NCBI RefSeq assembly: GCF_900101265.1
Contig: NZ_FMZS01000002.1
Span: 558,001-622,000 of the forward strand
Reading direction: 5' to 3'
DNA from: Massilia sp. PDC64
GTDB lineage: Bacteria > Pseudomonadota > Gammaproteobacteria > Burkholderiales > Burkholderiaceae_D
Length of the DNA stretch: 64,000 nt
In this document: positions 16,923-27,304 of the stretch, piece by piece
Position numbering within the stretch: the stretch's first letter is position 1
Layout: each line of letters begins with the position of its first letter
The notes under the pieces: generated by a model
Seen by the model: the letters and a program-made list of their open reading frames with translations, nothing else
The model's database searches: none
Told to the model about the DNA's origin: nothing
Translations under genes and position numbers: made by a program

Positions 16923-17915
16923 CTACCCCAACGCGGCAGCGATATTGTCCAGTGGCAAAATTTTTTCAGCCGCGCCCAGTTCCGCCGCCGCCCGCGGCAT
17001 GCCGTACACGGCGCTCGTCGCCTCGTCCTGCGCGATCGTGGCATGGCCGGCTGCGCGCATCGCGAGCAGGCCGGTGGCGCCGTCGCGGCCCATTCCCGTG
17101 AGCAGAACGCCGGTGGCGCTCCCGTTCCAGTGCCGCGCCACGGAATGGAAGAATACGTCGATCGATGGCCGGTAGATCTCGTCGCGCGGGTGGGCATCGT
17201 AGACGAGGCGGCGTTCGGGCGTGAGGCGCAGGTGGTCATCGCTGGCGGCGACATGCACGACGCCGCCTTCGACCGTCTCGCCGCCGGCGACGGCGCGCAC
17301 GGGCACGGCCGTCTGCTCGCCCAGCCAGCGCGCCAGCTGGACGGCGAAGGCGGGATCGATGTGCTGCACGACGACGGCGGCCGTGTCGGCCGGCGGCCGC
17401 CAGCGCGCCAGCAGCCGTGCCAGCGCGACCGGCCCGCCGGTGGACGCACCGATGGCGACGAGGCGCGCGACGGCCGGGCCGGAGGGCGCGACCACGGCCG
17501 GCGCGGGCACGCCGGCGGGGGCACGCGTCCCCGCGATCAGCTTGCCGATGGTACGGATCTTCGCGAGAAGGGCGGCTTCGCCACCGGTGCGGCCGAGCAG
17601 CACGGGCGTGGCCGTCACGTCCAGCGCGCCGGCGCCGAGCGCGCGGAACACCTGGCCCACGTTGTCCTGCGGCGCGGCCGTGACGACGAGGATCGCGCAC
17701 GGCGACTCGTGCATGATGCGGCGGGTCGCCTCGACGCCGTCCAGCACCGGCATGGCGAGGTCCATCAGCACGAGGTCGGGCGGCAGGTCGCGGCACAGGC
17801 GCACGGCGTCGGCGCCCGTGCGCGCAACCCACGCGACGTGGTGCTCGCTGCCCGCCAGCGCGCGGCGCAGGGCTTCGGAAGCGGTGGGACTGTCGTTGGC
17901 GATGCCTATCTTCAT
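16923..17915 (-). CDS. wspF: WspF: CheB-type protein-glutamate methylesterase
   Basis: This 330-residue protein has a receiver domain with Asp52 ([11 protein letters not shown]) and a CheB methylesterase domain with the triad Ser158 (GASTGGP), His185 (VVQHID) and Asp278 ([10 protein letters not shown]). It removes methyl groups from the WspA receptor and damps the pathway; loss of WspF in Pseudomonas gives wrinkly, c-di-GMP-overproducing colonies. Its ATG overlaps the wspE stop by 4 bases (ATGA), which indicates translational coupling. Confidence 0.95.
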   Translation of the reverse strand: MKIGIANDSPTASEALRRALAGSEHHVAWVARTGADAVRLCRDLPPDLVLMDLAMPVLDGVEATRRIMHESPCAILVVTAAPQDNVGQVFRALGAGALDVTATPVLLGRTGGEAALLAKIRTIGKLIAGTRAPAGVPAPAVVAPSGPAVARLVAIGASTGGPVALARLLARWRPPADTAAVVVQHIDPAFAVQLARWLGEQTAVPVRAVAGGETVEGGVVHVAASDDHLRLTPERRLVYDAHPRDEIYRPSIDVFFHSVARHWNGSATGVLLTGMGRDGATGLLAMRAAGHATIAQDEATSAVYGMPRAAAELGAAEKILPLDNIAAALG

Positions 17916-20140
17916 GGCGTCCTTTCCTCGTGGGCGCCGCCGACCAGGTCGCGCACGGCATCGAGCAGGGTAGCGTCATGGAAGGCGCCCTTGGCCAGAT
18001 AATAATCGGCACCCGCCTCCAGGCCGCGCGCGCGATCCTCCGGCCGGTCCTTGTACGAAACGATCATCACGGGCAGGCGGGCGAGGCGCGGGTCGCGCCG
18101 GATGCGTTCCGTGAGGCCGATGCCGTCCAGGCGCGGCATGTCGATGTCCGTGATCACGAGGTCGTAGTCGGCCCCGCGCAACTGGTTCCAGCCGTCCAGG
18201 CCATCCAGCGCCACGTCCACGTGGTAGCCGCGCGCGGCCAGCAGCTTGCGCTGCATCTCGCGCACCGTGAGCGAATCGTCCACCACGAGCACGCGCCGTG
18301 CGCGGCCGGCCGGGGACTCCCCGGCGGCGAAGCCCAGGCGCAGCGCGGCGCCGTCGTCCAGCAGGCGCGCGATCGAGTGCAGCATGTCGGGCACGTCCAG
18401 GATCAGCACCGGCGTGCCGTCGTCGAGCAGGGCGGCGGCCGCGATGTCGCGCAGCTTGCCGAACGTCGGCTCGAGCGGCTGCACCGTCAGGCTCTGTTCC
18501 CCGCGCACGGCGTCGACGACGAGGCCGTAGCGCTCGCGCCCCGTCCCGATCGCGACCAGCGTGACGTCCGTGCCCGCCACGGCCTCGCCCAGGTCCAGTA
18601 CCTGGCTGGCGGCGACGAGGCCCAGCTGGGGGCCGTCGGTGGTGTCGACGTACTGGCGGCCGTGCAGGGTGCGCACGTCGGCCGCGGGCACGCGGCGCAC
18701 GCCTTCCACCCGCGCGATCGGCAGCGCATAGGCTTCGCCGGCCACGTCGACGACGAGGGCGCGCACGATCGATTGCGTGAGCGGCAAGGTGATCACGGTC
18801 GTGAACCCCGCGCCCGGCACGGATTCCGCGCGCACGGTGCCGTTCAGGCTCCGCACGGTGTCGTGCACGACGTCCAGACCCACGCCGCGCCCGGACAGTT
18901 CGGTCGCACTCTCCTTCAGCGAAAAGCCGGGCAGGAACAGGAATTCCATCAGCTCGGCCTGGGACAGCTCGGCCGCGAACGCGGGCGCGGCCACTTGCCG
19001 GCGCACGGCGGCCGCGCGGATGCGCTCCGGATCGACGCCGCGGCCGTCGTCCGCCACGACCAGCGCCAGCATGCCGCCGCGGTGGCGCGCTTCCAGCCTG
19101 ATCGTGCCGTGCGCGGGCTTGCCGGCGGCCGTGCGCTCCGGGGGCAGCTCCATGCCGTGGTCGACGGCGTTGCGCAGCAACTGGTGCAGCGGTGCTTCCA
19201 TGCGTGCCAGCACGGCACGGTCGACGAGCGTGTCCGCGCCCGCGATCTCGACGCGCACGTCCTTGCCGAGCCCGCGCGCGAGGTCGCGCACCATGCGCGG
19301 CAGCCCGTGCACGCCTTCCGCGAAGGGGCACATGCGCAGCGCCAGCACTTCGTCGGCGAGCCGCGCGGACACGGCCTGCGCCTGCCGTTCGTAGTGTTCG
19401 GCGCCCTCGATCGTGCGGTGCAGGGTCTCGCGCAGCGGCGCCGCGCGGTCGGCCACGCGCTGCGCCAGTTCGGCCAGGCGCGCGTCGCCCGTGGCGCGGA
19501 TCGCGTCCTGCAGGTCGCCCAGCGCCTCGTACACGGCGCGCTGGTGGCGCTTGTAGCGCTGCAGCCCGGCGATCCACGGCCGCAGCTGGCCCGCGTGCAG
19601 GCGCGCCTGTCCGGCCAGCGTGAGCAGTTCGTCGCTGCCGGCCTGCGCGGCGGGCGGTTCCGCTGGCGCGGGCAAGGGGGCGGGCGGCGATGGCGGCGCC
19701 GGCGCGGGTGGCGGAGGCGGGGCGGCCGGCGCCGCCTGGCCCTTGCCGTGCAGCGCGCCCAGCGCCGCGACCATGGCCGCGACACGGTTGCCGCGCGGTG
19801 CCCTGGCGTCATCCGCTTCCGCCAGCTGCTGCAGCAGGTCGACGGCGCCCAGCAGCACGTCCACGCCGTTCGCGTCCAGCTGCGCGCGGCCTTCCTGCGC
19901 GGCGACCAGCACGTCCTCCATGGCGTGTGCGAGGCGCACGGCCGGCTCCAGGCCGACGATCGCGGCCGCGCCCTTGACGCTGTGCGCCGCGCGCATCATC
20001 GATTCCAGCCGGGCCCCATCGACGGCGCCCTGTTCGAGCAGCAGCAAGCCTTCCGTCAGCACGCGCATCTGCTCGCGCGTCTCCATGCGGAACAGGTCCA
20101 GCATGGAGTAGCCGCTCAGGTCTTCATGGTCCGTACTCAT
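17912..20140 (-). CDS. wspE: WspE: hybrid CheA histidine kinase with receiver domain
   Basis: This 742-residue kinase has an Hpt domain with phospho-acceptor His in [11 protein letters not shown], a Pro/Ala linker, and the CheA catalytic core with the N-box [20 protein letters not shown] and [10 protein letters not shown] CheW-like domain and a C-terminal receiver ([22 protein letters not shown]) follow. The CheY-binding P2 domain of classical CheA is absent, as in Pseudomonas WspE. It should phosphorylate WspR and WspF. The ATG at 20140 overlaps the wspD stop (ATGA). A longer frame to 20638 is the shadow of wspD and is not coding. Confidence 0.94.
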   Translation of the reverse strand: MSTDHEDLSGYSMLDLFRMETREQMRVLTEGLLLLEQGAVDGARLESMMRAAHSVKGAAAIVGLEPAVRLAHAMEDVLVAAQEGRAQLDANGVDVLLGAVDLLQQLAEADDARAPRGNRVAAMVAALGALHGKGQAAPAAPPPPPAPAPPSPPAPLPAPAEPPAAQAGSDELLTLAGQARLHAGQLRPWIAGLQRYKRHQRAVYEALGDLQDAIRATGDARLAELAQRVADRAAPLRETLHRTIEGAEHYERQAQAVSARLADEVLALRMCPFAEGVHGLPRMVRDLARGLGKDVRVEIAGADTLVDRAVLARMEAPLHQLLRNAVDHGMELPPERTAAGKPAHGTIRLEARHRGGMLALVVADDGRGVDPERIRAAAVRRQVAAPAFAAELSQAELMEFLFLPGFSLKESATELSGRGVGLDVVHDTVRSLNGTVRAESVPGAGFTTVITLPLTQSIVRALVVDVAGEAYALPIARVEGVRRVPAADVRTLHGRQYVDTTDGPQLGLVAASQVLDLGEAVAGTDVTLVAIGTGRERYGLVVDAVRGEQSLTVQPLEPTFGKLRDIAAAALLDDGTPVLILDVPDMLHSIARLLDDGAALRLGFAAGESPAGRARRVLVVDDSLTVREMQRKLLAARGYHVDVALDGLDGWNQLRGADYDLVITDIDMPRLDGIGLTERIRRDPRLARLPVMIVSYKDRPEDRARGLEAGADYYLAKGAFHDATLLDAVRDLVGGAHEERTP

Positions 20141-20817
20141 CGCAGCAGGTCCTCCAGCCCGGCGCGCAACCGTGCCGTGTCGAGCAGGCCGGCCTCGATG
20201 GCGCCGTCGACGATCATGCCGGCGACCAGGCCCGGCGGGGCGTGGCCGACGTTGGCGGCCGGCGGGCGCATGGCATCCTGCGCGTGGCGCACCACGCCGT
20301 GGACTTCGTCGACGGGCAGCGCGTAGCGGTGCGGACCGATGGCCAGCACGAGCAGGCGCGCGAACGCGTGGCGGCCCGGCGGGGGCGGGACGTCGTTGGT
20401 GTCCACGTTCATCAGGCGTGCGAGCGACACGGCCGGCAGCAGGCGGCCGCCGACGTTGACGATGCCGAGCAGGGCGCCGCGGCTGCGGTGCGGCAGGCGG
20501 TGCGCGGGCGCCGGCGGGGCGACTTCGACGGCGATCGCCATGGCCACGGCCAGCCATTCGCGGCTGACGCGGAACGCCAGCGCGGCCGCGTCCGTGCGCG
20601 CGGGCGGCGGTTCGGGACGCGCCAGTTCGCGCGCCCACGCCTCGCGGTAGTCCGCGTCCACGGGACGCTGCAGATTGTGCTGGGCGGCGCCGGCGTACAC
20701 GGGGCAGTTACGGCAATGGACGTGGCGCGCCAGCTCGGGGCAACTGCGGTCGCCCGCGACGCCGATGCGGCGCCAGCAGGCGTCTTCGTTCCAGGCGCGG
20801 ACCGGCAGGTGGATCAT
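20137..20817 (-). CDS. wspD: WspD: CheW-like coupling protein
   Basis: This 226-residue CheW-domain protein couples the WspA receptor to the WspE kinase. The N-terminal part has a Cys-containing stretch (CPELARHVHCRNCPVY) typical of WspD; the CheW core has FRVSREWLAVAM, GIVNVGGRLLPAVSL and YALPVDEVHGVV. Starts and stops overlap both neighbours by 4 bases, so it is translated with them. Confidence 0.9.
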   Translation of the reverse strand: MIHLPVRAWNEDACWRRIGVAGDRSCPELARHVHCRNCPVYAGAAQHNLQRPVDADYREAWARELARPEPPPARTDAAALAFRVSREWLAVAMAIAVEVAPPAPAHRLPHRSRGALLGIVNVGGRLLPAVSLARLMNVDTNDVPPPPGRHAFARLLVLAIGPHRYALPVDEVHGVVRHAQDAMRPPAANVGHAPPGLVAGMIVDGAIEAGLLDTARLRAGLEDLLR

Positions 20818-21986
20818 GCGTGCTGCCTCCCGCGCCGCGCATGCACGCGCGCGGCGCGCTCGCGCAGGCCGGCACCGAGCGCCAGGTCGCCGCGCTGTTC
20901 GGCGAGCAGGGCCAGCGCGCACAAGGCTTCGTAATGTTCGGGATCGAGGTAGACGCAGCGCCGCCAGGCGTCTTCCGCCTCCCGCGGCCGCCCCGCGCAT
21001 TCGGCCGTGAGCCCGAGCAGGAACCACGCTTCGGCATCGTCCGCGTGCACGGCGAGCAGCGCACGGCACGTCTCTTGCGCCTCCGCCAGGCGGCCCGCGT
21101 CGGCGTGGGCCTTCGCTTCGGCCAGCAGGTCGCGCGGCGGTGCGGGTGCCGCCGGCGCTGCGGGCGGGACCTGCGCGGCGGGCCGGGCAGGGGGGCGCCG
21201 GACGTCCGCTGCGCCTCGGCCATGCTTGCGCAACGCGAACGTGTCGTGCGGCGTGCGCGGCGCGAAGCCGTGGCGGCACAGGGCGGGTGCTTCCGCATAG
21301 CCGGCCAGCAGCAGGCCGTCGTCGGCCAGCAGCGCGGCAAGGCGTGCAGCCGCCTGCTGCTGCGTGGCCAGGTCGAAGTAGATCAGCAGGTTGCGGCAGA
21401 ACACGAGGTCGTAGGTGCCCGTGACGGCCGGGTCGACGTCGAACAAATTGGCCTGGGCAAATGCGACGTAGGCGCGCGGTTCCGCGCCGAGCACGTGGTC
21501 GTCGCCGTCCTCCGTGAAGAAGCGCGCGCGCAGGCCCTGGTCGTCGCCGCGGAAGGCGTTGCGGGTGTACCGGCCGGCGCGGGCGCGGGCGATCGCGGCG
21601 TGCGACACGTCGAACGCGTCGATGCGGCAGTGCTCGGGGCCGACGCCCGCGCGCGCCAGCAGCATCGCGAGCGAATACGGCTCCTCGCCGCCGGCGCAGG
21701 GCAGCGACAGCACGCGGACCTGTTGTCCGGGGCGCGTCAGCAGGCGCGCCTGCACGAAGCGCAGCGCCGTCGCGAACACGGCGGGGTCGCGCAGGATCCA
21801 GGATTCCGGCACGACGACGAGGTCGACGAGCGCATCGAACTCCGGCGTGCCCGGCTGCGGATCGTAATCGATGCCGGCGCCGCTGCTGCGCATGCGTTCG
21901 CGCACGGCCCGCTCGACCGTGGCGACGCCCAGGTCGAGGCTCGTGGCGGCGCGCAGGCGCATCGTCAGGCGCATTGTCAGGTGCAT
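20814..21986 (-). CDS. wspC: WspC: CheR-type methyltransferase with TPR tail
   Basis: This 390-residue protein has a CheR methyltransferase domain (ESWILRDP, SAM motif LPCAGGEEPYSLAM, FCRNLLIYFD) and, after a Pro/Ala-rich linker (about 270-290), tetratricopeptide repeats (LLAEAKAHADAGRLAEA, DAEAWFLLGLTAEC). It methylates WspA with SAM. The TPR tail replaces the pentapeptide tether-binding beta-subdomain use of enteric CheR and is standard in WspC. The start at 21986 gives an odd repeat [11 protein letters not shown] and overlaps wspB by 10 bases; a later Met may be used. Confidence 0.92.
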   Translation of the reverse strand: MHLTMRLTMRLRAATSLDLGVATVERAVRERMRSSGAGIDYDPQPGTPEFDALVDLVVVPESWILRDPAVFATALRFVQARLLTRPGQQVRVLSLPCAGGEEPYSLAMLLARAGVGPEHCRIDAFDVSHAAIARARAGRYTRNAFRGDDQGLRARFFTEDGDDHVLGAEPRAYVAFAQANLFDVDPAVTGTYDLVFCRNLLIYFDLATQQQAAARLAALLADDGLLLAGYAEAPALCRHGFAPRTPHDTFALRKHGRGAADVRRPPARPAAQVPPAAPAAPAPPRDLLAEAKAHADAGRLAEAQETCRALLAVHADDAEAWFLLGLTAECAGRPREAEDAWRRCVYLDPEHYEALCALALLAEQRGDLALGAGLRERAARVHARRGRQHA

Positions 21987-22426
21987 GCGCCTTCTCCGAA
22001 CAGCAGCGCCTCGACGTCGGGCGCCAGCAGCCGGTCCGGATCGAGCAACTGCAGCATGCCGTCCGCGCCGGGCGCGACCTGGCCGAGCCAGGGCGCGCTC
22101 GCCACGCCCGCATCGGCCAGTTCGCCGTCGATGGACGCCACGCCGATCACGCGCTCGGCCTTCAGGCCCAGGCGGCGCCGGCGTCCCGCCGCGTCGATGT
22201 CGACGAGCAGGATGCGGGTGTCGTAGCGCACGGCGTCCGGCGGCGTGCCGGCCAGGCGCGACAGGTCGATCACGGGGATCGCTTCGCCGTGCAGGTCCAG
22301 TAGGCCGGGCACGAAATGGGGCGCGCCCGGCAACGCTTTCAGGCGCGCCACCGGCAGCACGCGCAGCACGCTCGCCAGGGGCAGCGCGTAGCGTTCACGG
22401 CCGATATGGAACACCATGGTCTTCAT
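21977..22426 (-). CDS. wspB: WspB: CheW-like coupling protein
   Basis: This 149-residue single-domain CheW protein is the first of the two couplers of the Wsp pathway. Typical strands are [37 protein letters not shown] and [10 protein letters not shown]. Its start overlaps the wspA stop (ATGA) and its end overlaps wspC. In Pseudomonas, WspB and WspD together hold receptor and kinase in lateral clusters. Confidence 0.92.
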   Translation of the reverse strand: MKTMVFHIGRERYALPLASVLRVLPVARLKALPGAPHFVPGLLDLHGEAIPVIDLSRLAGTPPDAVRYDTRILLVDIDAAGRRRRLGLKAERVIGVASIDGELADAGVASAPWLGQVAPGADGMLQLLDPDRLLAPDVEALLFGEGACT

Positions 22427-24240
22427 GCGGGATTGACCGAGAACGTCGCGACGGACTGCTGCAGGTCGGTGGCGGCGTACTGCAACTGGTGCACGGCCTC
22501 GCTCGTGGCTTTCAATGAGTCGACGGTCTGCTGGCTCGCGTCGGACAGCTGCGTCATCGTCGCCGTGATCTGCGACGCGCCCACGGCCTGCGACTGCATC
22601 CCCTGCAGCACGAGGTCGAAGCGAGGCGCCAGCTTGCGCACCTGCTCCGTCATGCCGGACAGCTGTTCGGCCACGTGGCGCACTTCGTCCACGTTGCGGC
22701 GGATGTCCTCGGTAAACTTGTCCATGCCCATGACGCTGGCCGAGACGGCGGACTGCATCTCCTTCAGCATCTGCTCGATGTCCCACGTGGACACGGACGT
22801 CTGGTCGGCCAGGCGCCGGATCTCGGCGGCGACAACGGCGAAGCCGCGGCCCGCCTCGCCCGCCTTCTCGGCCTCGATCGCGGCGTTCAGCGACAGGATG
22901 TTGGTCTGGTCGGCGACTTTGGTGATGGTCGTCAGCACGCTGTTGATGTTGCTGGCCTTTTCCGACAACGTCGCGAGCTTGGCGCTGATCGCGTCCGTCG
23001 CCGCGACCATCTGCTGCATCGACTGGTCCATGCGCTTGAGGTTGTCCTGCGCCTCGGTCGTCGCGGCCGTCGTGTAGTCCGCGACTTCGCCCGCTTCCTC
23101 CATCGTGCGCAGCAGCTGCGTCGTGTTGGCCGAGATTTCGCGCGTGGTCGACAGCACCTCGACGGTCGTCTGCGCCTGCTCGATGCCCGTCGCTTCCTGC
23201 TGGCGCGCGGATGCGGCGATCTGCGTGGCCGACGTCGTGACCTGGATGCCCGCGCGCTGCACGTTGCTCAGCAGGGTGCGCAGATTGCCCAGCATCGTGC
23301 CCACGCCTTCGCCCAGGCGGCCGATGGCGTCGCTGCCCGCGATCGTGACGGTGCCCGTCAGGTCGCCGCGCGCGGCACGCGACACGACATCCAGCAGCGC
23401 ATCGACCTTGGCGCGCAACTCGTTCGTCGTGGCGAGTTCCTTCGCCTGGCTGTCCTCGATGGCCTGGGCCATGCGGTTGAATTCCAGAGCCACCTGGCCC
23501 AGTTCGTCGCGCGACAGCACCTCGGCACGGGCGCCGTGCACGCCGCCGGCGATCTGGCCCGCAGCAATCATCAGGCTGTGCAGCGGACGCGAGACGGCAC
23601 GTATCAGCAACGTGGAGATGAGGGTGGCCAGCAGCACGCAGACGACGCCGCCCGCGGTCAGCAGCGTCCTCATGCTCTGGCGCAGCTCGTCGGTGTCCTT
23701 CTGGCGCTGGACCAGCAGGCGGTTTTCCTCGGCTTCCACGTCGTCCAGCACCTCGCGCATCGCCGCGACCGAACTCGTGCCGGCCAGCACGGCAGCCTCG
23801 GTCTGCGACGTTACGGTCACCAGGCCCGATGCGCCCTTGTCCCGGGGGCGCTCGATCTGGGGCCGGATCGCCTGGTCCATCCAGGTCGACATCAAGGTGT
23901 CGAGCCGGCGCAGGCGGTCCTGTTGCTGGCCATTGTCGACCGTCAGGGCCTGCGCCCGTTTCAGGTGTGCCCGTCCGGCTGCGAATTCGTTCCGGATGGG
24001 CGCGACGAGCGTCTCGTTGCCCGTCAACAGGTAGCCGCGCGTGGAGGTCTGGATCTGCAGTACCGACGTCGCGATCATGTCGATTTCGCGCAGTACGTCG
24101 AGCGTGTGGCGGTTCCACTGGTTGGCCTCGGACAGCCGGGCGAAATTGTTATAGGCGAGGATGAGCAGGCACAGGATGATCGCGACGATCGCGCCGAAGC
24201 CGGCGACCAGTTTGTTCCTGATGCTCAAGTTGTGAAACAT
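22423..24240 (-). CDS. wspA: WspA: membrane chemoreceptor (MCP) of the Wsp pathway
   Basis: This 605-residue receptor has two membrane helices (about 9-29 and 190-210) around a helical periplasmic sensor with [12 protein letters not shown], a CHASE3/4HB feature, then HAMP and a long signalling coiled coil. The hairpin tip reads [15 protein letters not shown] followed by [17 protein letters not shown]. In Pseudomonas, WspA senses growth on a surface. It is the first gene of the operon; a GGAG ribosome site precedes ATG 24240. The hairpin at 24290-24311 and the promoter must lie in the 77-base gap upstream, unless transcription reads through from the Cys-cluster gene. Confidence 0.94.
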   Translation of the reverse strand: MFHNLSIRNKLVAGFGAIVAIILCLLILAYNNFARLSEANQWNRHTLDVLREIDMIATSVLQIQTSTRGYLLTGNETLVAPIRNEFAAGRAHLKRAQALTVDNGQQQDRLRRLDTLMSTWMDQAIRPQIERPRDKGASGLVTVTSQTEAAVLAGTSSVAAMREVLDDVEAEENRLLVQRQKDTDELRQSMRTLLTAGGVVCVLLATLISTLLIRAVSRPLHSLMIAAGQIAGGVHGARAEVLSRDELGQVALEFNRMAQAIEDSQAKELATTNELRAKVDALLDVVSRAARGDLTGTVTIAGSDAIGRLGEGVGTMLGNLRTLLSNVQRAGIQVTTSATQIAASARQQEATGIEQAQTTVEVLSTTREISANTTQLLRTMEEAGEVADYTTAATTEAQDNLKRMDQSMQQMVAATDAISAKLATLSEKASNINSVLTTITKVADQTNILSLNAAIEAEKAGEAGRGFAVVAAEIRRLADQTSVSTWDIEQMLKEMQSAVSASVMGMDKFTEDIRRNVDEVRHVAEQLSGMTEQVRKLAPRFDLVLQGMQSQAVGASQITATMTQLSDASQQTVDSLKATSEAVHQLQYAATDLQQSVATFSVNPA

Positions 24241-24289
24241 GCGCGCTCCAAGTGGCGGGAAGACAGGGTCAATGTAACATTTTTGCCCG

Positions 24290-24311
24290 GATGCACAAGC
24301 TCCAGTGCATC
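24290..24311. repeat. Inverted repeat upstream of wspA
   Basis: The 7-base arms GATGCAC and GTGCATC are separated by 8 bases in the short gap between the Cys-cluster gene and wspA. It could be an operator for wspA or a weak terminator; on the minus strand no T-run follows, which argues against an intrinsic terminator. Confidence 0.45.
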
Positions 24312-24317
24312 GGCCGA

Positions 24318-24632
24318 TCAGGGCAGGGCGGGCAGGGCGTGGCGCGCGCGTGCCTGCAGGCACTTGTCGTCGCCGATCTGGACTTCGCGGCAAGGTTCGG
24401 GCCGCTGTTCGTACACGGTGCACGCGTACCGGCCACCGGGCGTGCCCTGCAGGGCGGCGCACCGGGGCGCTTTCGCATTCGTGCCGGCCATGCACGAGAA
24501 ATGTGCGTTGACCTGCTCCGTGAGCGCGGGCGGCAGGCCGCGGGCGTCGGCGTCGGCCCAGTAGAAGGAGACGCGGTAGGTCATGCAGCAGGCGCCGCAC
24601 GACAGGCAGGGATTCTCGCTGTGGTCGCTCAT
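24318..24632 (-). CDS. YkgJ family zinc/iron-chelating Cys-cluster protein
   Basis: This 104-residue protein has the family motif CLSCGACC (Cys9, Cys12, Cys15, Cys16) at its N-terminus, a central HFSCM and the later [16 protein letters not shown]. The family is annotated as iron/zinc-binding of unknown function. It is divergent from the Fur-box-preceded siderophore receptor, so iron-linked expression is possible. ATG 24632 puts the Cys motif next to the N-terminus as in relatives; the upstream ATG at 24659 adds 9 residues. Confidence 0.82.
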   Translation of the reverse strand: MSDHSENPCLSCGACCMTYRVSFYWADADARGLPPALTEQVNAHFSCMAGTNAKAPRCAALQGTPGGRYACTVYEQRPEPCREVQIGDDKCLQARARHALPALP

Positions 24633-24721
24633 GCGCGCATGCGTCCATCCTGTTGGCAAACGAATACGCGATGGTAGCGCGCCGGCGTGCGGCTGAAAAG
24701 GGCAGGGATTGTATTGTTAAC

Positions 24722-24740
24722 GCAAATGAGAATGATTCGC
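24722..24740 (+). promoter_or_regulatory. Fur box upstream of the TonB-dependent receptor
   Basis: The 19 bases GCAAATGAGAATGATTCGC match the classical Fur consensus GATAATGATAATCATTATC at 13 of 19 positions, including the core AATGA.AAT.ATT. It lies 77 bases before the receptor start and also upstream of the divergent Cys-cluster gene. Iron-dependent repression is therefore expected. Confidence 0.75.
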
Positions 24741-24816
24741 GTTTACTTATCGATGAAATGTTGGTACAGTGCGTGGCGTTTCGACAAACATTCAAAAACG
24801 ATATCCGACGACCACG

Positions 24817-27117
24817 ATGAGAACACCGATCACCAGCCGCAAACATCCTTCCATGCCGCGCCGCGCGGGCGCCGCACTCGCCCTGCTCGTGCTGCCGTTC
24901 GCCGGCCACGCGGCGCCCGACCTTGACGCCGCCGCCGATGCGGACGCCGGCGCCGGCCGCCCGCACCGCGTCCACGTCAACGGCGCGCGCGACAACGAGT
25001 ACAAGGCCGACCATGCGCAATCGGCCAAGTACACGGAAAAGCTGGTGGACACGCCGCAGACCCTCATCGTCATCAAGAAGGAGTTGTTCGAGCAGCAGGG
25101 CGCCACCACGCTGACGGAAGCGCTGCGCAACACGCCCGGCGTGGGCACGTTCTTCCTCGGCGAGAACGGCAGCACGAACACGGGCGACGCCGTCTACATG
25201 CGGGGCTTCGACACGTCCGGCAGCCTGTTCGTCGACGGCATCCGCGACATCGGCTCGATCTCGCGCGACGTCTTCAACATCGAGCAGATCGACGTGCTGA
25301 AGGGCCCGGCCGGCACGGATACGGGACGCGGCGCACCCACAGGTTCCATCAACCTGAACACGAAGCAGCCGACGCTGAAGAACTTCGGCGACGCCAGCCT
25401 CACGCTGGGCAGCGCGGACCGCGTGCGCGGCACGGCCGACATCAACCGCGTCATCGACCGCGAATCGGGCGCGGCGTTCCGCCTGAACGTGATGGACCAG
25501 GGCGGCGGCAATCCTGCGCGCGACGAGGTGCGCGACAAGCGCTGGGCCATCGCGCCGTCGCTCGCGTTCGGCCTGCACGGCCCGACCCACGTCTACCTCG
25601 ACTACCTGCACGTCAAACAGGACAACCGGCCGGACGGCGGGGTGCCGACCATCGGCCTGCCGGGCTACGCGAGCCCGGACCCGAAGCGGCCCTTCCTCAC
25701 CGGTGCCGCGCCCGTCGACCCGCAGAATTTCTATGGCGCGCTGTCCGACTTCGACAGGGTGACGGCCGACATGGCGACGGCCATCGTCGAGCACGAGTTC
25801 CGCAGCGGCATGCGCCTGAAGAACACGAGCCGCTACGGCAAGACGAAGCAGTTCTACCTGCTCAGCGCCTTCATGGGCAACACCGCCAACATCCTGACGC
25901 CGAGCGCCACCGACCCGTCCACGTGGTCGCTGGCACGCACGACGCGCACGGTCAAGGACCAGGAAAACACGGTGCTCGCGAACCAGACGACGTTGACGGC
26001 GGACTTCGACACGGGCAACCTGCGCCACACGCTCGTCGCGGGCCTCGACCTCACGAACGAAAAGCAGACGAACCGCAGCTACGTCGGCGGCGGCGTGCTG
26101 GTGCCGGCGAACCTGTACCACCCGGATCCGACCTTGCCGATCGCGGGCCTGAACCTGACGCCGAGCGGCGCCCGTACGCGGGGCGAGTCGTCCACGCAGT
26201 CCGGCTATTTGCTCGATACGATCAAGCTGGGCGAGCGCTGGATCTTCAACGCGTCCGCGCGCCTCGATCACTTCGACACGACGTATGACGCCATCGCGCT
26301 GTCGACGGCCACGTCGGCGCCGGCGCTCCCCGTGGGCACGCTGGTCCCGACGCATATCGAACTGTCGGACAACCTCGTGAGCGGCAAGGTGTCGGCACTG
26401 TACAAGCCGACGGAAAACAGCAGCGTGTACGCGCTGTGGGCCAATTCGAAGAACCCGCCGGGCTCGAACCTCGCGCTCTCCGGCAACGCGAACAGCGCGG
26501 CGAACCCGATCTACGATCCGCAGGTCAGCACGACGACGGAACTGGGCGCCAAGTGGGAAGTGTTCGACCGCCGCCTCGGGCTGAACGCCGCCTTGTACCG
26601 CACGGACGTGAAGAACGAGGTCGAGCAGGATCCCGTCGACCTGAAGTACTACCAGACCGGCCGCAAGCGTGTGCAGGGCATCGAACTGGCCGTCACGGGC
26701 GAGATCACGCGCGCGTGGTCGATCAATGCCGGCTACACGTACATGGACACGAGCATCGAGGCGGGCAAGCTCGTCACGGCGAGCGGCGCGAACGCGCTGT
26801 CGTACACGCCGAAGCAGGCCTTCACCAGCTGGACGACTTATAAACTCCCGCACGGCCTGACGGTCGGCGGCGGCGTGCGCTACCAGGGCAAGCTGCTGCG
26901 CGGCACGGACGGTGCCGTCGGCACGCCGGCGTACGCGGACAGCTACTGGGTGGCGGATGCCGTCGCGGACTACCAGGTCAACCGCTGGATGGACCTGCGC
27001 CTGAACGTCTACAACCTGTTCGACAAGGAGTACGTCGCATCGATCAACAAGAGCGGCTACCGCTACACGCCGGGCGCGCCGCGCTGGGCGAGCCTGACCG
27101 CCAATTTCCATTTCTGA
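24817..27117 (+). CDS. TonB-dependent siderophore receptor (catecholate type, Fiu-like)
   Basis: This 766-residue outer-membrane receptor has a signal peptide ending in AGHA after an Arg-rich N-terminus. The TonB box lies around HRVHVNGA. The plug domain has [43 protein letters not shown] and [10 protein letters not shown]; a 22-strand barrel follows, ending in the aromatic TANFHF. The plug resembles catecholate-siderophore receptors such as Fiu. It has no N-terminal signalling domain, so it is not tied to a FecIR-like sigma system. A Fur box stands upstream and a terminator follows. Confidence 0.9.
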   Translation: MRTPITSRKHPSMPRRAGAALALLVLPFAGHAAPDLDAAADADAGAGRPHRVHVNGARDNEYKADHAQSAKYTEKLVDTPQTLIVIKKELFEQQGATTLTEALRNTPGVGTFFLGENGSTNTGDAVYMRGFDTSGSLFVDGIRDIGSISRDVFNIEQIDVLKGPAGTDTGRGAPTGSINLNTKQPTLKNFGDASLTLGSADRVRGTADINRVIDRESGAAFRLNVMDQGGGNPARDEVRDKRWAIAPSLAFGLHGPTHVYLDYLHVKQDNRPDGGVPTIGLPGYASPDPKRPFLTGAAPVDPQNFYGALSDFDRVTADMATAIVEHEFRSGMRLKNTSRYGKTKQFYLLSAFMGNTANILTPSATDPSTWSLARTTRTVKDQENTVLANQTTLTADFDTGNLRHTLVAGLDLTNEKQTNRSYVGGGVLVPANLYHPDPTLPIAGLNLTPSGARTRGESSTQSGYLLDTIKLGERWIFNASARLDHFDTTYDAIALSTATSAPALPVGTLVPTHIELSDNLVSGKVSALYKPTENSSVYALWANSKNPPGSNLALSGNANSAANPIYDPQVSTTTELGAKWEVFDRRLGLNAALYRTDVKNEVEQDPVDLKYYQTGRKRVQGIELAVTGEITRAWSINAGYTYMDTSIEAGKLVTASGANALSYTPKQAFTSWTTYKLPHGLTVGGGVRYQGKLLRGTDGAVGTPAYADSYWVADAVADYQVNRWMDLRLNVYNLFDKEYVASINKSGYRYTPGAPRWASLTANFHF

Positions 27118-27208
27118 GTTGTGAGCCGGCGTCAGCCGCTTCCGCCTTACGCCGCAGCCGTGGGGGCAATGCGGAGTAGGGCGGGGATCAGGCGGTGCGC
27201 CTCCCTTT

Positions 27209-27244
27209 GCCGTCCTTTCGCGCAAGCGGGAGGGCGGCTTTTTT
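27209..27244 (+). terminator. Terminator of the siderophore receptor gene
   Basis: The arms GCCGTCC and GGGCGGC (one G-T pair) are followed by six T, 92 bases after the receptor stop. The downstream arm and T-run can also pair with the AAAAAAAGCCGCC of the next hairpin, giving overlapping alternatives. Confidence 0.6.
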
Positions 27245-27251
27245 ATGGACG

Positions 27252-27288
27252 AAAAAAAGCCGCCGGTCCTCGCAGACCGGCGGCTTTT
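27252..27288 (-). terminator. Strong terminator of argG (bidirectional)
   Basis: A 14-base perfect stem (AAAAGCCGCCGGTC / GACCGGCGGCTTTT) with a 6-base loop stands 17 bases after the argG stop. On the minus strand it is followed by a run of seven T, and on the plus strand by four T. Confidence 0.88.
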
Positions 27289-27304
27289 ACGTGACCTTCA
27301 AAAA

